Assembly (NCBI RefSeq): GCF_000143535.2
Contig: NC_037311.1
Span: 1,178,001-1,242,000, forward strand
Direction of reading: 5' to 3'
Length of the DNA stretch: 64,000 nt
Origin: Botrytis cinerea B05.10
Taxonomy: Eukaryota; Ascomycota; Leotiomycetes; Helotiales; Sclerotiniaceae
Each line of letters starts with the position of its first letter. Within the stretch, counting starts at the first letter, position 1. The notes under the pieces were generated by a model. It had not been told where the DNA came from. It did no database searches and worked only from the letters and a program-made list of their open reading frames with translations. The position numbers and the translations under genes were made by a program. Below are positions 1-14,900 of this stretch, piece by piece.

Positions 1-120
1 ATTCCTACACACACCAGCCAATAACGCCTAAAACGTTTGAGAAAATAAACAGAGCCCATCCCTTTCAGTCTCCTTCTCCTTCCCCTTCGTGTTCACATCT
101 CAGAATCCCAACCCTTAAGA

Positions 121-3100
121 TCATAGATATGGCATCCACAAAGCGTCACATTGCGCAAGGTTCATAGGATTTACTGCTTTGGCAATCAAATCAATGACCG
201 TCTGGTTAGCAGGTAACGCCCCTTCTGGCGACTTTGCTATACTCAATGCCCTCTTAACGATCATGTCGCTATTTATCTGAACAGCGTCCCTCAAATCAGT
301 GTCTTTGGTGGTAGTTCTATGGCTGCTCGTGAACCAGAATATCATTTCGTCGCGTACAAAAAGACAGAGTTGCTGTTCGAGTTCAAACTCAGGTTCAGTG
401 AGGCATCGCGCAATAGCCATAATAGCACAACTGTAAATACCCTCAGTAGCCAATGGTCCCATAAGGGTCTGAATGTTGGGAGTGAGGCGGAATGGTACAG
501 GCTCGGGATTGTGGAAAAGTGCTTTGCCTGCTGCCATACACGACATCAATTCAGATCCCCAAATATTTCCTGTGGCACGTGAAATTGTGATTTTGTGAGG
601 ATAACGATTATGCATATGTAGGATATACGTCATAAATGTAAGAGCTGCATATTGATAAGAGAACTGTCTTCGGAACAGCCAGAATTCGGAGAACGATGGA
701 TAGGTTTTCGTAAAATATCCAAGAACAAGTGTTGGGCCAACATATCGTTCTTGAATAGCAGCAAAAGTCTCAAGCTTAGCAGTGGCGGATTGTTCGATGC
801 TTGTCTTTTGCTTGGCAAAGTCAGTTACAGAAACTTGGAAAGTACCGTCCTCCATGAAACTTACTTTCTGATCGAATAAGAGCTTTTGCTTTTCCATGTT
901 GAACACAATTGGCGCGTCTTTAGTAACTCCATTTCTCCTGCAGTGATCATCATACACTCCCTGTAACGAAATGTAGGTTGGGTCGTCTTGCACCATTCTG
1001 ATATGGGGTGCAAGAGGTATCATCAATGGTAGATGGAAGTTCAGATTGCGTCTTCTGCTTTCCTTTCGTTTGCTTAAGCTACCATTGAAATGTCTGAACA
1101 ACTGCAAAATGCGTTCTTCTCGTCTACAGTGTCGTGCCGCAGGGTGCTGTATAGCAAAGGGGTGCAGACTTCCATCATGGCCACGAATCCTAATACGACG
1201 ATGGCAGACCCCAATTGCACGCACAAGATCCACATCAGGCATGAATCGTTCAATGCGAACGAAGTCTTGGTTCTTGTCTTTGTGGAGAAGATACTGCCCT
1301 GGGACTTCTATCTCATCAAGTTTCTGGAAACGGAAATCGATAAGATAAGAGTTGTACCCTTCAAGCGGCATTGTCAGGGTGCGACGATCCAGTTTCTCTT
1401 CAAATTTATCTCTCCATATCCTAAGCTTGTGAATATACTCGAACATTGTAGGTTTATGCTTAACGAAATCCTGTTCAAACGACGTTCTAATGTGAGGGGG
1501 GAGAATAGTTTCTGCAAAGCGAGTGATGTTTGCTTCTGTCGCTGGCGGCAGTCTGGTGTCCTTGGCATACGACGATGGAGTACGGCTAACATAAGAGAGC
1601 CCATCATTGAGCAAGGCTACTATCAATCTGTATGCATCCTCGTCAGGTGGACATTTGAAGTTCTTTTGAATAGAATCAACCATCGCTTCCATGGAAAGTG
1701 CCAATAATGGAAACGCTGTTTTCAAAGTTCCCAACAGTTCCTCGGTGTACTCCCAAGGAGGTCTCTTTTGAGGTGGCTGGGATGCTGTGACATCTTGTGA
1801 AGCATTTGCCGCGCCATTAGCAGGAGCCCCGTTGACCGGAACACCATTTGTACTGGCAGCATTTCCATTTGTTTCTCCAGGCTCTGTTTTGATAGGAGCA
1901 GCCTCAGCACTTGCAGTCCCAGGCCGTGATGCGGAGGCACTTTCAGATCTTGCGCCATTGGCACTTTCCGTTTTGATGCTAGAGGTGCCGTTCGATGCCT
2001 GGTTTTGGGCTTGAGTCTGGGCTCTCTTGTTCTTAGCCTCCTTCATTTCCTGTGTCTTCTTGATTGCAAGCATGTCTTCACGATTTGTTCTGAGTTGGAA
2101 GAACAACGCCTGAGGGTACTGCTTTGCAATTTTGGACAAAATGAGATGTGCCTTGGCAGCTTCTTTATGTCCCAAACCTGTAAGAAGTTGAGGGATGAAG
2201 GTAATCCAATACCAGACCGGTGTTTCCCCCTTGTACTCGTCAAATTGTTTCGAAAGTGTACCTTCAGCATCATCGAGACTCAATAACCAGAGAATTCTTG
2301 TCAGAAGTTTTCTAGACTTCGCATTCTTAAACAGCCCGGCTGCTTCCAAGTAACAGCTTAGCGCATTCCTGGCAAACGTGTAGTCAGTTAAATTCGCTTT
2401 GAACAAGCGATCATTGAAATAACCCCATTCAGCCCAAGCCTTTGGAAGCTTGATCTCAAAAAACAATGCCATTCCATAAGCCTCGGATGCTTCATCGCGT
2501 AAACCGAGCTTTTCCTGGAACATGCCTTTCAAAGTGTAAAATTCGGCCTTTTGGGTAGGACCAAAATAATTGAGATTGGTGTTATTGATGACATCCAAGC
2601 CATTGTTCAGCTCGTTAGGGTTCTGGTAGTGACACTTTGCTTGCTCTCGGAGCTTGAGGAAAGCCTCCTGAATCTCTATGTTTGGTAATGTGTAAATCCG
2701 ACTCAGTTGATTTATGCAAACCTCTGGTAGATTATGCTTGCGGGCTACATGTGCAAATCTATTGATGATCCAGGCAGTTTCATGGTAACCTCTGTAGGCA
2801 AATGACGCACCATTGGCATTCGGAGCTTGCTGAGGAAGAAGGTTCAAGTAGGTTGAGTTGATTAGAGCAAAAATATGCTGTCTCCATGTGACAAGATCCT
2901 GCCAAGCTGTGATGTCATCCCAAACATTTGGTAGTCGATCACGCCAAGTTCCCAATAAAAGCTTCAATTCGCCCGATTTGACATCCAGATTGGCAGCGGT
3001 GGTCTGCGATAAGCTTTGACATATAACACTGGCGTCGTGTAATTCCACAAGCTGTTGGAAATTTTGAAGTAATGGAATGTGAGCGTTGGTGATGCGTTTG

Positions 3101-6100
3101 GGCAACTGGTGCCATTTGCGGATTGAAAGCTGGATAGCTTCGTCACAAACTTTGTTGAAATCTGCTTGCGTTTCAGTCTTCTTATGTAGCTTGAGTAAAG
3201 ACATGAAACCCTGGAAGAACGTTCTCCTTGGCGTCGGAGCATCCATGACACCCTTGATGATATTGTCTAGTGATTCACGACTCTCAGCCTCTTGCCAAAT
3301 GTCAAATTGTCTCCAATGACTCTCAAGAAGCAAGTCTGGGAAATTCTCGTGCTTTGCAAAATCTTGAAGAACTTCCCATTGCTGAAGTTTCTGGGCACAT
3401 AAAACCCAATGGTCTTCCCACAGTATGTACTCTCCTTGTGAAAATGGAAGTGCGCCCGTTCGTGCCTTAATCTGAGCATGTTCATACATAGTTTGAGCTT
3501 TATCCCACATTCCATTCTGTTCGTATGAGAGTGCAGCATTAGTCTCGACATATGCACAGCGGCGGCGCCAAGTTCCGTAGAAAAGATCATCTTCCTGGAG
3601 TCCAGAATACAGTTCTACAAGGGCATCGAGATTGCTTTCCCGAACCAATTCACTTTCAATCTCAGGTTTAATAGCAGCTTTTTCAAGTTGTACGAGGGCT
3701 GTGTACCAAGCGTCGTAGGTCTTTGCCAAGAACTTGAGTACGTGAGGTGGTAATTTACACTCGGGCCATGCTTTAGCTGCACCTTCCAGGAGAGATTGCA
3801 CTACATTGGGTCGTCGATCGATTTGACGCGAGTGATAATCTCTTGTGAGTAGAGTCACCATACCTCGTTCCAGTTCGCTTCGTTCATCTTTTGGCGTGGC
3901 AATCCAGTATATTGGGAATAGAGCTACCCATATCTCATGAGCCATGTTTGGATCAAGATGCTGAAGTTGGCTCAGAGGCTCAACAATATCTCTTACTTTG
4001 ACATCTCCCAGTTCCGCAACAAAGCGCCTGTGAGATGCCATTAGACTGTCAAATCTGTTGTCTTGTGGCAAAGTAGGAGTTCGATTGTCTTTGGCATAAG
4101 TCTCATAGAGTACTGAAGCAGGCATCATCTTGAAATCATCCGAATGCAAGTGGATGGAGTGATTAGAATCCACAGCACCTAAAAGCAATTGAGAAGCTTG
4201 CGCTAGCCAATAAGAGTCTGCAAGAGTATCCCAGTTCTGTCCAATGATGACATAATTCAGTCTTGTGCTTGCCGTCTTGGACTGACTTCTGTCAAATATA
4301 GCCATGAATCGGTTTCGCATGTCCACGTCTTGCGCTCTTGTGCCGATCAAGAAAGCATGCTCCATGCGAACAGTCAGCTCAGTGCGCGTGATTTTCGGAT
4401 CTTCATAGATGCGGATGACGAGTTCCAAGAACTTCATTAGCAACGTCTGATCTGTGCGCTGCTCAAAAGTCAACATTTTATGCAGTACAGCAGTCTTCTC
4501 TTTCAAAGTAGGCCAGGAGCCATCTGACTTGAAAACCCAGCCTTCTACCATTTCTAGGATTTTGAGACATAATGGATTACTCAAAGACTTTTCCACCAAA
4601 GTTGCGAGAACGCTCAGGAATGGGCGACGATTGTCAGCAAGAGTATCCATACGTAAGGATATTATATCGATGGCTTTGAGAGTAAGCCCAGTTTGAATCT
4701 CCAGGTCATACGGTGTCATGAGACCAACAGGTTCAACCTCGCCAGGTCGCATCGCGGCAGGAATTGCACCTTGGCCCGTTAGTGCTTGGTAGTGGCCTAC
4801 ATGCTCACGCGCCAATTTCTGCTGCAAAGCTTTCATGACTTGCTGAATATGCTGATCCATTTCCGATGCTTTTCTCTGCGCTAAAGTCCAGAGAATGTTC
4901 AGACCAGATATGTAGTTATTAGCTTGGAGCGTCTCTGTAGCGATAGCAGATAGGAAAGTTATGATCTCAGAAGTTGAGGCTTCCGGTTCCGACTCTGCGT
5001 CTGCGTCTTCCATTGGAGTATCATCGGGAACTGCCTCTAAAATACGCTTGAGCAGAGGACTCAATTTCCGTCCATCGTCAATTTTCTCGTTACCAGCGTG
5101 CAAACAATCTTGAATCTCTGGGTTATCAGATTTCAGTGCCTTCTCTAGAATATGCTGGACCTCTGGCACTTTCTCGAGAATCCATTTGACAGGCTTTACG
5201 TTGACAATAATCCGAACAACTTGCAGTGTATTGACAATGTTCGTGATGAACTTATCGTCCGGCTTGTCTTTATCAGGGCGTTCGTTTGCAAGTGCCGCTG
5301 TTGCTTTGTCACTTGCGAGGACTTCTTTCGTAACATTTGGGAAAAGATCAATGTCAAGATCACCCCAGTACTGAGGCTGTAAAAAATTCCAAAGTAAAGC
5401 CAGAGATTTCTTGCAGATTTCCACAGAAGGAGTTGGTTGTGCTGGTCCGTGAGACGTTGCTATATCTCGGCTTCGGGCAGATGGCAGAGGGTATCTTTCA
5501 TTGAGTGAGGCAATGAATTCAACAAGATACTTGATCATCTTTGCGCGCATCACAGAAGGTATCTGATACTCAGGCTTATCATTCGCAGAAGCAGCTCCAG
5601 GTCTGGATGGTGATGGAGACGAAGTCTGAGCCTCGTTGAGACTGTCGAGCTTTCTTTTCTTTGTATTTGGAGATTCGGACAAAGATCTTTCTGGAGAAGC
5701 TGACTTGCCCTGGACGCGGCGCTCTTCCCATTGCCATATCAATGTCATCAAATGCAGTGCCAATTTTTTGCTCTCGTTAGATGGATTTGGATTTGTTTGC
5801 GGTAACGCAATTTTTCGCAAAGAGCCAATTATGAGATTGATAAACTTGTCGCGAGATTCGTAGAAAAGATCTGCATGTTTCACAAGGAAATTGAAAATGC
5901 TTGTCATCTGTTGCACATTGTTGCCTTCCTCCGCCAGTATGCGACGTGGGGCGGCAGCCCATACGGGGTTGCGATCTCCAGGTACAGCATTGCAACGTTT
6001 CGGCAGGACTGGTGCAATCAATTCTAATGCTTGAGTGACCAAGGCTCGTCCTTCGTTTTGATTTGTCTTGAGAAGAGAAAAGTACACTTGCTGAACAATC

Positions 6101-9100
6101 TTGGCAGGTGTTTCGTAGTGTGCAATAAAATATCCGATAACGACATATGCGGCATGCTTGTTGATGACATCCTCGAGTCTGATGTAGCCCCAACCAAACT
6201 TAATGATGTCTTTCCTGGCTTCCTGAAGGATGGAATGATTGTATTTCACGAGCATGGCTGTTAATTGCAACAATTCCATCCGAGTATGATCGATTCCTGG
6301 CTGTGTGAGATCATCACTGGGATCCGGCAGTCCGACCTTCCAAACTTTAGTATGTATCGATTCGATAATCGTCCTGTCTATGAGACGGGGACTCTTGGCT
6401 GATAATGGCTGCTGGAAGTTGCGCATGATATCCATGGCGATGATTGGATTGACAAGATTGTGCAGGAGGAACGTCTTGTTTCTCTGCGTTGCAGCCTTAC
6501 TGACGTAGATTTCCAGACTCCGCAGGACAATGGATTTACGGTAGTCGATCGATTCGCTGCAAACTATAGACTTGTAAATGAAATCAAAGATTGGCTGGTT
6601 AGGCTTGAAATCTTCAGCTGTTACGGACTCGATTAGATTGAAGAACGAATCTAGATCACGAGGGTTATATTCCAGGAATTTTGTAAAGATGATCATAAGT
6701 TGTTGACCTGCTTGTTCTGCTGCCAGTCGAAGATTTTGTGGGAGAGTATTGGTGCGTAGATGCTGCTCAAGGTTCTTGCCAACTAGCCTGAACCACATTA
6801 AGTTCTCCTTTTTATCCATCCAAAGTTCGGTTCCCTTGAAGTTACAGATAGAGTGCATGACATTGATAGCATTAATGACGGCTGCATATCGAGTTTCTCT
6901 GTTCTCTGCGCCCATATCTCCGCAGCTCTTTATTAAAGAGTCTATATTACGAACCACGACTGCTCGTAGCGGTGCACTATCGGGATGGCCTAAAACTTGC
7001 GCCAAAAACCTCCCATACTTTTGGTCCTCGATCTTGCTAAGAAGCATGGCCCATACCTCTTTAGGATACCGATTGATATATTTGTATAGTGGTTCTCTGA
7101 AAGGACTATGGCGTGTCCTACGAAGTTTTTCTTCCAACTCCAAAACAGTCTCGATAAGTTTCTCCTTAAATTGCTCGGCTGCAGGAGGCAAGAGATGAAA
7201 AATGTTGAATACAGCTGCAATAATTTTCATCTGCTCGTTTTGCTCTACAAGAGTGAACGAAATACGTTGGAAAGAGTTTGGGTCTGCAAGAATTCTAATG
7301 TGTTCCAACAGGCGAGCACCAATCTCAACCTTGAAATATGTTGTTAAAAGTTGTAGCAATCGTGCTAGCCCATCGAGACCATGAGTGGTTAATCGTTTGG
7401 GATCTTGAAGATTTGCTAATACCGGTCGGAGGCCGTTTTGAAGAAGATCCTTGGGAAGCTTGTTGGAATGTGATAAGACGACTCTTAGCGCATCATTGGC
7501 CGCCTCAATAGTCGACTTGGAGTTAGAATAAAGGCATTTGAAGAATACACTGACAATTCTAGTTCGGGTAGGACTTGCCGGGCCTTTTTGGAAGTCATCG
7601 AATCCCATGGCAGTTGTTAATGTCTTTATGCAAGAGACTCTGAGAGTGACGATATGCTCATGTGTTCGATATTCGGTGGGCTTGGGCGCTAGCGACTCGT
7701 CTGGCGCATCAGCTAACGCTAGACACTCCATAAGCAGTCTGTTCAAAGTGTCATCAAAGGCAAGGAAGTCGTTCTTCAGACTCATGTAATAATTGACGGC
7801 ATCGATATATCCAATTTGGGTTGCAAATGGCAAGGCTCTGAGGGGTTTATTATAAATTGGAGCCAAGATTCGGTCCTGCTGGTGGGCAAGAAGCTCGTAC
7901 ACTTCAACCCCGATCTCCTTAGCGATAATCTCGAGGGATTTCCTCGCGGTTTCACGAACATGACCATTCATGTGGTAGACTTCAGCATTGAAAAAATTGC
8001 ACAGTTGAAGTAGCTTGGACGGTCGTGAAGGTTGTCCAGGCTGTGACGAAGGTTGAAGATCAGCTTTAGAAGATTTGCCGGCGCATCGTTTCAGAAGGAG
8101 CTCTAGTGTATCCTGGGCAGCAATTCTAGTCTTCGCTGGCAGATCGGGGGGCATATCTTTGACAACATGCATAAGAGCTTTAGTGTACTCAACTTGTTTT
8201 TCCAACATCCAGCTATCACCAAGATCAAATTTTGTGAGCATGAGATTAATACCCAAACTACCACCGGTTTTGGTGAACCACTCTTCCTGGTAACAGCTGT
8301 GGCAGAAGACATTACTCAAATGGCTAAAGAAAGACAATCTGTAAATGAAGCGATTGGACCCAAAGATGGTCGTTGTCGAATCGTAAACCTCTTGGGCAGC
8401 AAACTTGGCGGCATCACGCACAGCAGGCAAATCGGAAGCAAGAGATTCGACGATGGCATCTCCCAGAACTTTGCTGTCAATGCAAGGAGGGCCTTCTCCT
8501 GCATTAACATCAAACGGTTTCATTCTCACTTTCATGTCACCTAATGATCTAGCGACTTCGATAATCGTAACATGTTTACAAATGTTGGACAGAAGAGCAG
8601 TAGCCTCTGTCGAGAAGTCGGGAAGGGACACTGCGAAGATACAAGCCTTGAAAAGTTTCTTTAGCATGACATCTTGTTGCGTCTTCTTAGTTTCAGACCG
8701 GTCCCTGACGGGTGTTTCGAAAAGTGAAAGATCTGCATCCGATTTTTTTGAAAGAAGGTCTTGTGCCTGGAGCCTTACGAGACGAGGAAAGTCCTCCGGA
8801 AGATTATCTGCGCCTAGTCGCAACTTGAGCTGGGCTTTTACCATAGCAAGCGCTTGCTTCTTGTAATAGGGATCTGACTTTTTAGCAGCTGCACCCTTGG
8901 GAACTTCCATCAATTTCCCGATTGCGAGGTCAATTCCTATCTCGACAGGGAAAGCTTTCTCCTTCTTGGAGCCGATTAACTTCAAGTCGAAGGTCGCGAT
9001 GTCATCCGCAAACTGCTGGAAATTAAGATTGGGGGCACCAGTCATGAATTTTCTGTTGCGACCTCCCAGTTTTCCAAGTATACGCATGGTGGTATGTGCA

Positions 9101-11901
9101 TGGAAATGGCTGTATGGATTTGGTCGAAGATGGTCAAATAATGCAGTCATCAGTTCATCAATGACTGGCGCCATTATTGGATCTAAGTAATCTGCTGTAA
9201 GATTGTCCACGCATAGCTCCAGGGTTCGCAAACCTTGACCAACGAGATCAGAGCCTGCGCGTAGAGCTACTACGAGAGGTCGCATTAAATAGCTGAGATG
9301 AGGCAGAAGGTTGCTTAATCGTGCTGGTACTGTTAAACAAAGTTCTACGTAAAGGTCCCGATCTGCTGGTTTGCGAGCGGCCATAAGTAAATTATTGAGG
9401 ACTTCTAGTAGCATCTCCAAAAGAGGCAAAATTTGCTTGTAAAGATGTTCGAACTTTCCTCCTCCAATGCTTCTGAAGAGTGACCTCAGAAGTAAGAAAT
9501 AGTTCAGAGGCTCCTCGGCAGTTGTCGAAAGCTCGATGGACTTTGTTACGATGTTAACAACGTGTGGCAGCAGAACCTGCTCGTTCTGGTTCGCGAAGAG
9601 AGTCACGGCCATGAAAGCTAACTTAAAGAGTCGAAGAAGAATTGATGACTTTTTGACATCAGCGGTACCAACTTGATCAATGCGGTCCATAAGGAATCGT
9701 AATAGCATTCCGGCAAAGCTTGGTGAAGTTGCCTCACTAGCGAGGAAGAATTGGGGAACATGGAGAAGAGCTGTGTGCTCGAAGATCATTTCGTAAAGCT
9801 TGGGGATTTCTTCATGAAACACTTCGTGAAATGTGGCCGGATCTATACAATGAAAGACTGTGGCAAAAGTTTCAAGGAGATCCTTTTCCTCCTTGCTGCT
9901 AGATATCATGTAATGATTTGCCATGAATTCAACAGGCGAAGAGTATTGCGATTCTGTCGCAGGTTTCTCAATCTCGTAATATCGAAATACGTAAGCTCCT
10001 TCTCGGAAAAGCTTTATGATGACCTGAACTTCTTCCGCAGAAAAACCGTGCGAGACCTCTGCCCAATGCGGAGGAGCATTTGATAGCTCAATTGGCGAAC
10101 CGCCGTTACAGGCCTTCAGCTGGTAGAATGTATTCTTTAGGCCATTCATAAGATTTTTGAACAGAAATTTGTTGTCGGCTACTGGATCTGCACCCCTGTC
10201 GCGAGGATTCGAGGTCTTGATAGGCATTGCCGAGAAAATGTCAATCTCGTCCCAGTCTGGTGGATTATCCTTATCTGCTAAATAATTTTCGGGGGCAGCA
10301 TCGATTGTATGCTGGGAATAGTGCTTCGAGAGCTTGACTGCATTGGAATACTGGCGATTCATGGCTGCAAACTTATCTCCAATGGCATTAAGTATCATTA
10401 TTAGATAGTGGCGAGCATCTGTCTTGCTAGGCATTTTTGCAATACATTCAGCCATATTGAGCAATAACTTTGCGCTCATGGTTTGAAAGCTTGTTCCAGG
10501 AAAACTATCTTGTAGGTTCCGAGTATAAACTTCAACTGTTTTCCGAATCTGACCGGGTTCCAATGCATCTCGAACGTGATGGATAAGGTCGGCTAACATG
10601 CTGTAGGCTAGGGGTCGCATCGATTCATACACAGTCAAGCCATCGCCGATAAGCGTCCTTTCATCAAGAAGTTGATCTATTACTCTGAGAAAGATCTTTC
10701 TGAAATTGAAGTTGATTATATGTCTGATCGCCACAAGTAGCTCTTTTCGAGCTCCAGATTTTTCTCGGGGGCAGTCCCTCAACAGTCTTACTACTATGTC
10801 CGGTAGTGTGGGGAGGAAATCCGTGAGCTGTTGCGAATAAACTCTCAAAAGATAGGCTAGGAAACTCATAGTCTTTACCTGCGCTGTAATGAATTCACCA
10901 AAAGCCGCTCGGTTCTTGATATCCGGACTAACACCTGTGAATATTGTACCTCTTTTTGCTGCTTCAATATGAGCCTGCTCCTGTGGTTTGGCTTGGAGTA
11001 ATAGCACGCTTTTAATGAGCGGTATAAATAATTTGACATTCTGAGGCACGGAATTGCGATAAACCTGGAATATCGATACAACAATGATGGGACATTCAGC
11101 AAGGACTTTGAATGATTGCATGCCTTTCAGTAGCTTGCGCGTCTGCTGTTGTGGATCTTGACCAATGTCTCCAGTGGTAACAGGCGAGCCAGGCCGAGGG
11201 GAATTCTGGAATGTCTGCGAACTTCCAGGTGTGGACGGAACACCAGTCGGGTTAGATCCAGTGGCTACATTATCGAGTTGGTCACGAACGACTGAATCCA
11301 TCTGGTCAAACAGATCTTGGATGAGACCGAGGAACGTCTGTACTTTGTCTTGCAGAACCTTGGTCTGACTTCGCATGATGTCCATAATAGTCTTTACACA
11401 TAGTGTAGCGTTTTCCTCGTTATCTGTTCGAACTAAAAGTATCAAAAGATCCACCACTTCCACCGCATATGGCTCGAATGATTCCGGGGGGTTTGTTGGT
11501 AGTCGATGAAGTATCTCCAGGACGCAACATCTAAGTTTCTAAAATTCCAAATGAGCATTGCGTCACACATTTCGTTACTATGATGCCTACCTGCTCCAAG
11601 TTAGTGCTAATAAATACAGGAGGACCCTTCAAGCAATTTATGAAAATTGGCATGAGCTTCCTTAAGAATGCCGGGTATATGGGACCGGTGATGTAATGCT
11701 CGAGGCCATCGCGCAATTGGACAGCAGCATCGACCTTGAGTTTGAGATCTGTCGCATTGTAATTAGCAAGAGAATATCCAAATTGCGTAGCGAAATATTC
11801 TCAGTAGTATGGCGTCAAGAAATAGTCTAGGGATTCAGAAGCATACCAGTGTCTGCAGAGCTCAACCTCTGAACGAGGACCTCTATATTATTGGAAGCCA
11901 T
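121..11901 (-). CDS. TRA1: Tra1, PIKK-family pseudokinase scaffold of SAGA and NuA4
   Basis: Tra1 is the very large nuclear scaffold that lets transcription activators recruit the SAGA and NuA4 histone acetyltransferase complexes. I read three exons: 11847-11901, 11591-11748 and 121-11538, separated by introns of 98 and 52 nt, giving about 3876 aa (yeast Tra1 is 3744). The N-terminus [11 protein letters not shown] and the block [18 protein letters not shown] match the family. HEAT-type helices fill most of the protein. FAT repeats precede a Ser/Ala/Asn-rich low-complexity insert near residues 3230-3330. A PI3K-like domain with [19 protein letters not shown] follows, and the FATC tail ends in LWMPYL. 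The catalytic-loop region reads [19 protein letters not shown] and lacks the active-site Asp/Asn and DFG, as expected for this pseudokinase. In the first intron, the acceptor at 11749 was chosen because it joins ADT to DLKLKVDAA, the conserved sequence. The neighbouring DNA gives no functional hint. Identity is secure; only the first exon junction is uncertain. Confidence 0.97.
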
Positions 11902-14900
11902 AGCTGCAATAGCAGCGAAATTCGCATTGGCGCAAGCCTCTTGCGGGAATTACTTCATGCAGCGCGAGAATATAACACCAATTACAATAGAATTTATCGT
12001 CAGGCTGGAAAAGTACTGGTATTTATGTGCAAACAGAACCGGCGTGCTTCCCAAAAGTAGTTCGCGTCTTGAATTGAAGGCTTCCGAGAAAAGGCTGGCA
12101 AAGTATAGCGGTTATAGAAGAATATTAAATTAACTATTTAATCAATAGTTGAGAGACAATGAGGGCTTCGAATGATAGAAAGTTCCGAAATGAAAGGTCT
12201 GTCGTGATGTCGTAAATATTAAAAACGTTCTTCGTCCTGGTTGATTTGAACTTCTGATATTTCTATGGTTTCTGTTTCTACAGACAAGGCTTAACTTTTT
12301 GGATGGGGGAATCGTAGAGACCCCGAGCGCTTATATAAGCTAAGCTGAAGTAGAATTTGACAGTATGATTGGCTGAAGCTTCTAGTGAGGTTAGCCTTAT
12401 GATCCACGTGATCTATCAGTCTCTGATTTATGTACTCTGTAGGTACCTATCAGGCCATCAAGTCGTGGGAGTTGACTTACAATGTTCGGTATAAGACTTT
12501 TTTCATTACTATTTGCGATGTCAAACATTTATTTCGAAGGAGACAATCAGAAAGTCAAGTCAAATCAGCATGTCAGAAAAGTTGGCTTATATGTCCAGTC
12601 CAAGAGAGTTCTTGTATTTCTGCGGCTCCAGTAACCTACTTTCTGGTACTTTTAGTCAGTCTACACCCGGTCTTAATACATACAAATGAAAGTAATTTCT
12701 ATGTATATGGCCGCAGCCCTATGCTTTTAGCAAGCCGGGCTTGAGAATGAGGGTTCGTTGACGCAGTAGAGTAAGTTGGTAGCATTATAAAGTACTACAT
12801 CGCACGAAATATCTATGTTGACTCTGACATTTCGACCCAAACTCCCAGCGTGGATCAAATCCAATGGTAGTCATGGAATGTTTCCTCTGTACAGTTCGAA
12901 CTTTCCCCTCTTGTACACCAATTGATGGACGATGGTTGATATTGTATCTCTGTGGTCTGAAGGAAAGAAGGGAAAAGCAAGTCATCTATGCAGAATTTGG
13001 GCCGCGTTTCGATGTATCATCATCATCGGTGTTGGAAATCTGAAAGCCTTGCGAAGCTCTTGCAGGTTATCAATGAGACCGATTCGGCACCTAAAATCGA
13101 ATAGAATGTTCTAAACTGGTCACCCCTTCAAATTGAAACAAGACTGGCAACAGAGATAAAGTATTCCCCCATCCAAACTACAAGCGCTGCGACACTGTTG
13201 CCCTCTTCAGCTTTTTGTAAAAGCGGAATATTGAGTCCTTAGGAAATGCAAACAATAGCTCTACAAATCAAATGTGTCTCAGCTCACAGTACTACGCGAT
13301 TATAAAATGTCTATATTTTACTTTTGTGTGAGTTGATATTTATCTTTTGTTACGTTACCTCTTTTGTTCAAAAATTAGATGAAAACTTACTAGGTCTGCA
13401 ATTGGAATCCAGGCAAAGAACAACTCTGGTAATCCAAGGACCACATCTACTTTGTATAGGATTCTAATGAGTATAAGACATGGTCGCAACGCTTTATCGC
13501 AAGACACTACGTAGCCTGCGCCAAATCATTGTGCTCTCTGCCTACAATCAAATGTCTGTCATTTGGATCGCCCATTTACAATAGGCCGATGTAATATCTC
13601 CCTCTTTGCAATGAGATGTTTAGCTCTAACGAAGTATTTCAAACTCATTGAGCAACAGCTTTATGTGTGGTGTACTTGGGTCGCTCGCCTGTTGATAATT
13701 CCACCTAAGAGGATGCCGCCGCAATGCAATCACGACAAGCAATTCGATCCTCTTATATTGCAATACATGAGACTAATCATGCACGTATCTATGGCTTCTT
13801 GGCTCTACAGGCTGCTATTTATACTACCTCTGGCTTTCACAGTGTCCGAAGTGCTCAGCTAGGCGATTCAATGAGGAATGGGCATTCAAAGCAATAGCAC
13901 GATGCCAATCCTGCTGTGAAATCCATGCTGTTTTCAGTAGATCGCTTGATGTGAAGATTTTCAATTTGAAGAAGAGTACTCGCGCCAGTTGTACTGATCA
14001 ATATGTTCCGTCGACATGAATTATGTCGATAATTTATTGGGAAATGGCGACCAGGACTAGAGGCAACAAGTTCCTAATAACTTCCTCGGGCTAACTCGAA
14101 GAGATCCATGCTAGTGCACAAATCAGGTGAGACGATGGCAGAGATGAAAAATCACATTGACGACGAAGTATCTTGGAGCAAGGTAAAGCAACTACGAAAC
14201 TATGACCCAGATGTGCACATCGTATGGGAAGGATAACGGACGTGACGATCATCAACTTCTTCTCATCGCCCCTCATTCAATGTTGCTCTTGGTCGTGGAA
14301 TTTCAAACGTCCTTTTCAGGGTCAAGTGACCATGTCATCAACCGTCCACCAGTGCTAGAAACGCATTGTTCACTGTGTACTTGCGTCTCTTGTTACTTGC
14401 ACAGAGATCCAACGAGTGTTTAAGACATTGGATGTTGACACTCTTTCCGCTTGGGTATCTCGATAATTAGGATGCTGCCTTGAGTTTCGAAATTCCTTTT
14501 CATGGGAGCGCCTGCCCTTATTACAACGAACATTTTCCAAGTTCTGGAACCTATCATACCTTCCTCATAAATGAAACAATACAAGGGTATTGTGCAAACT
14601 TTGCTACATGGAAAATCCATCAGCTTCTGGCATGGCTTGGGCGATCATGCCCCCTCGTTGTTTATTCACTCCACATAAAGCTGCAAATGGAAAGATCACA
14701 TTCACATTAAAAGTCTTCCAATTCAATCGATTCACACATCTTCCCAATTACCTAGCAGCACATCAAGTGGGTTTACTACCATAATCTTAACAATCCAACG
14801 CTTTAGATTCGTCGCCTTACCCGGTTAAACATGTAAATGGAGCCCGGAAACACCTTGATGGCTACTTAAAAGTACAAGCAAAAATTCTATGGATCTACGA

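Noticed and set aside
1090..1707. 205-codon frame antisense to TRA1
   Set aside because: Shadow of the conserved TRA1 C-terminal coding sequence; no independent family signal.
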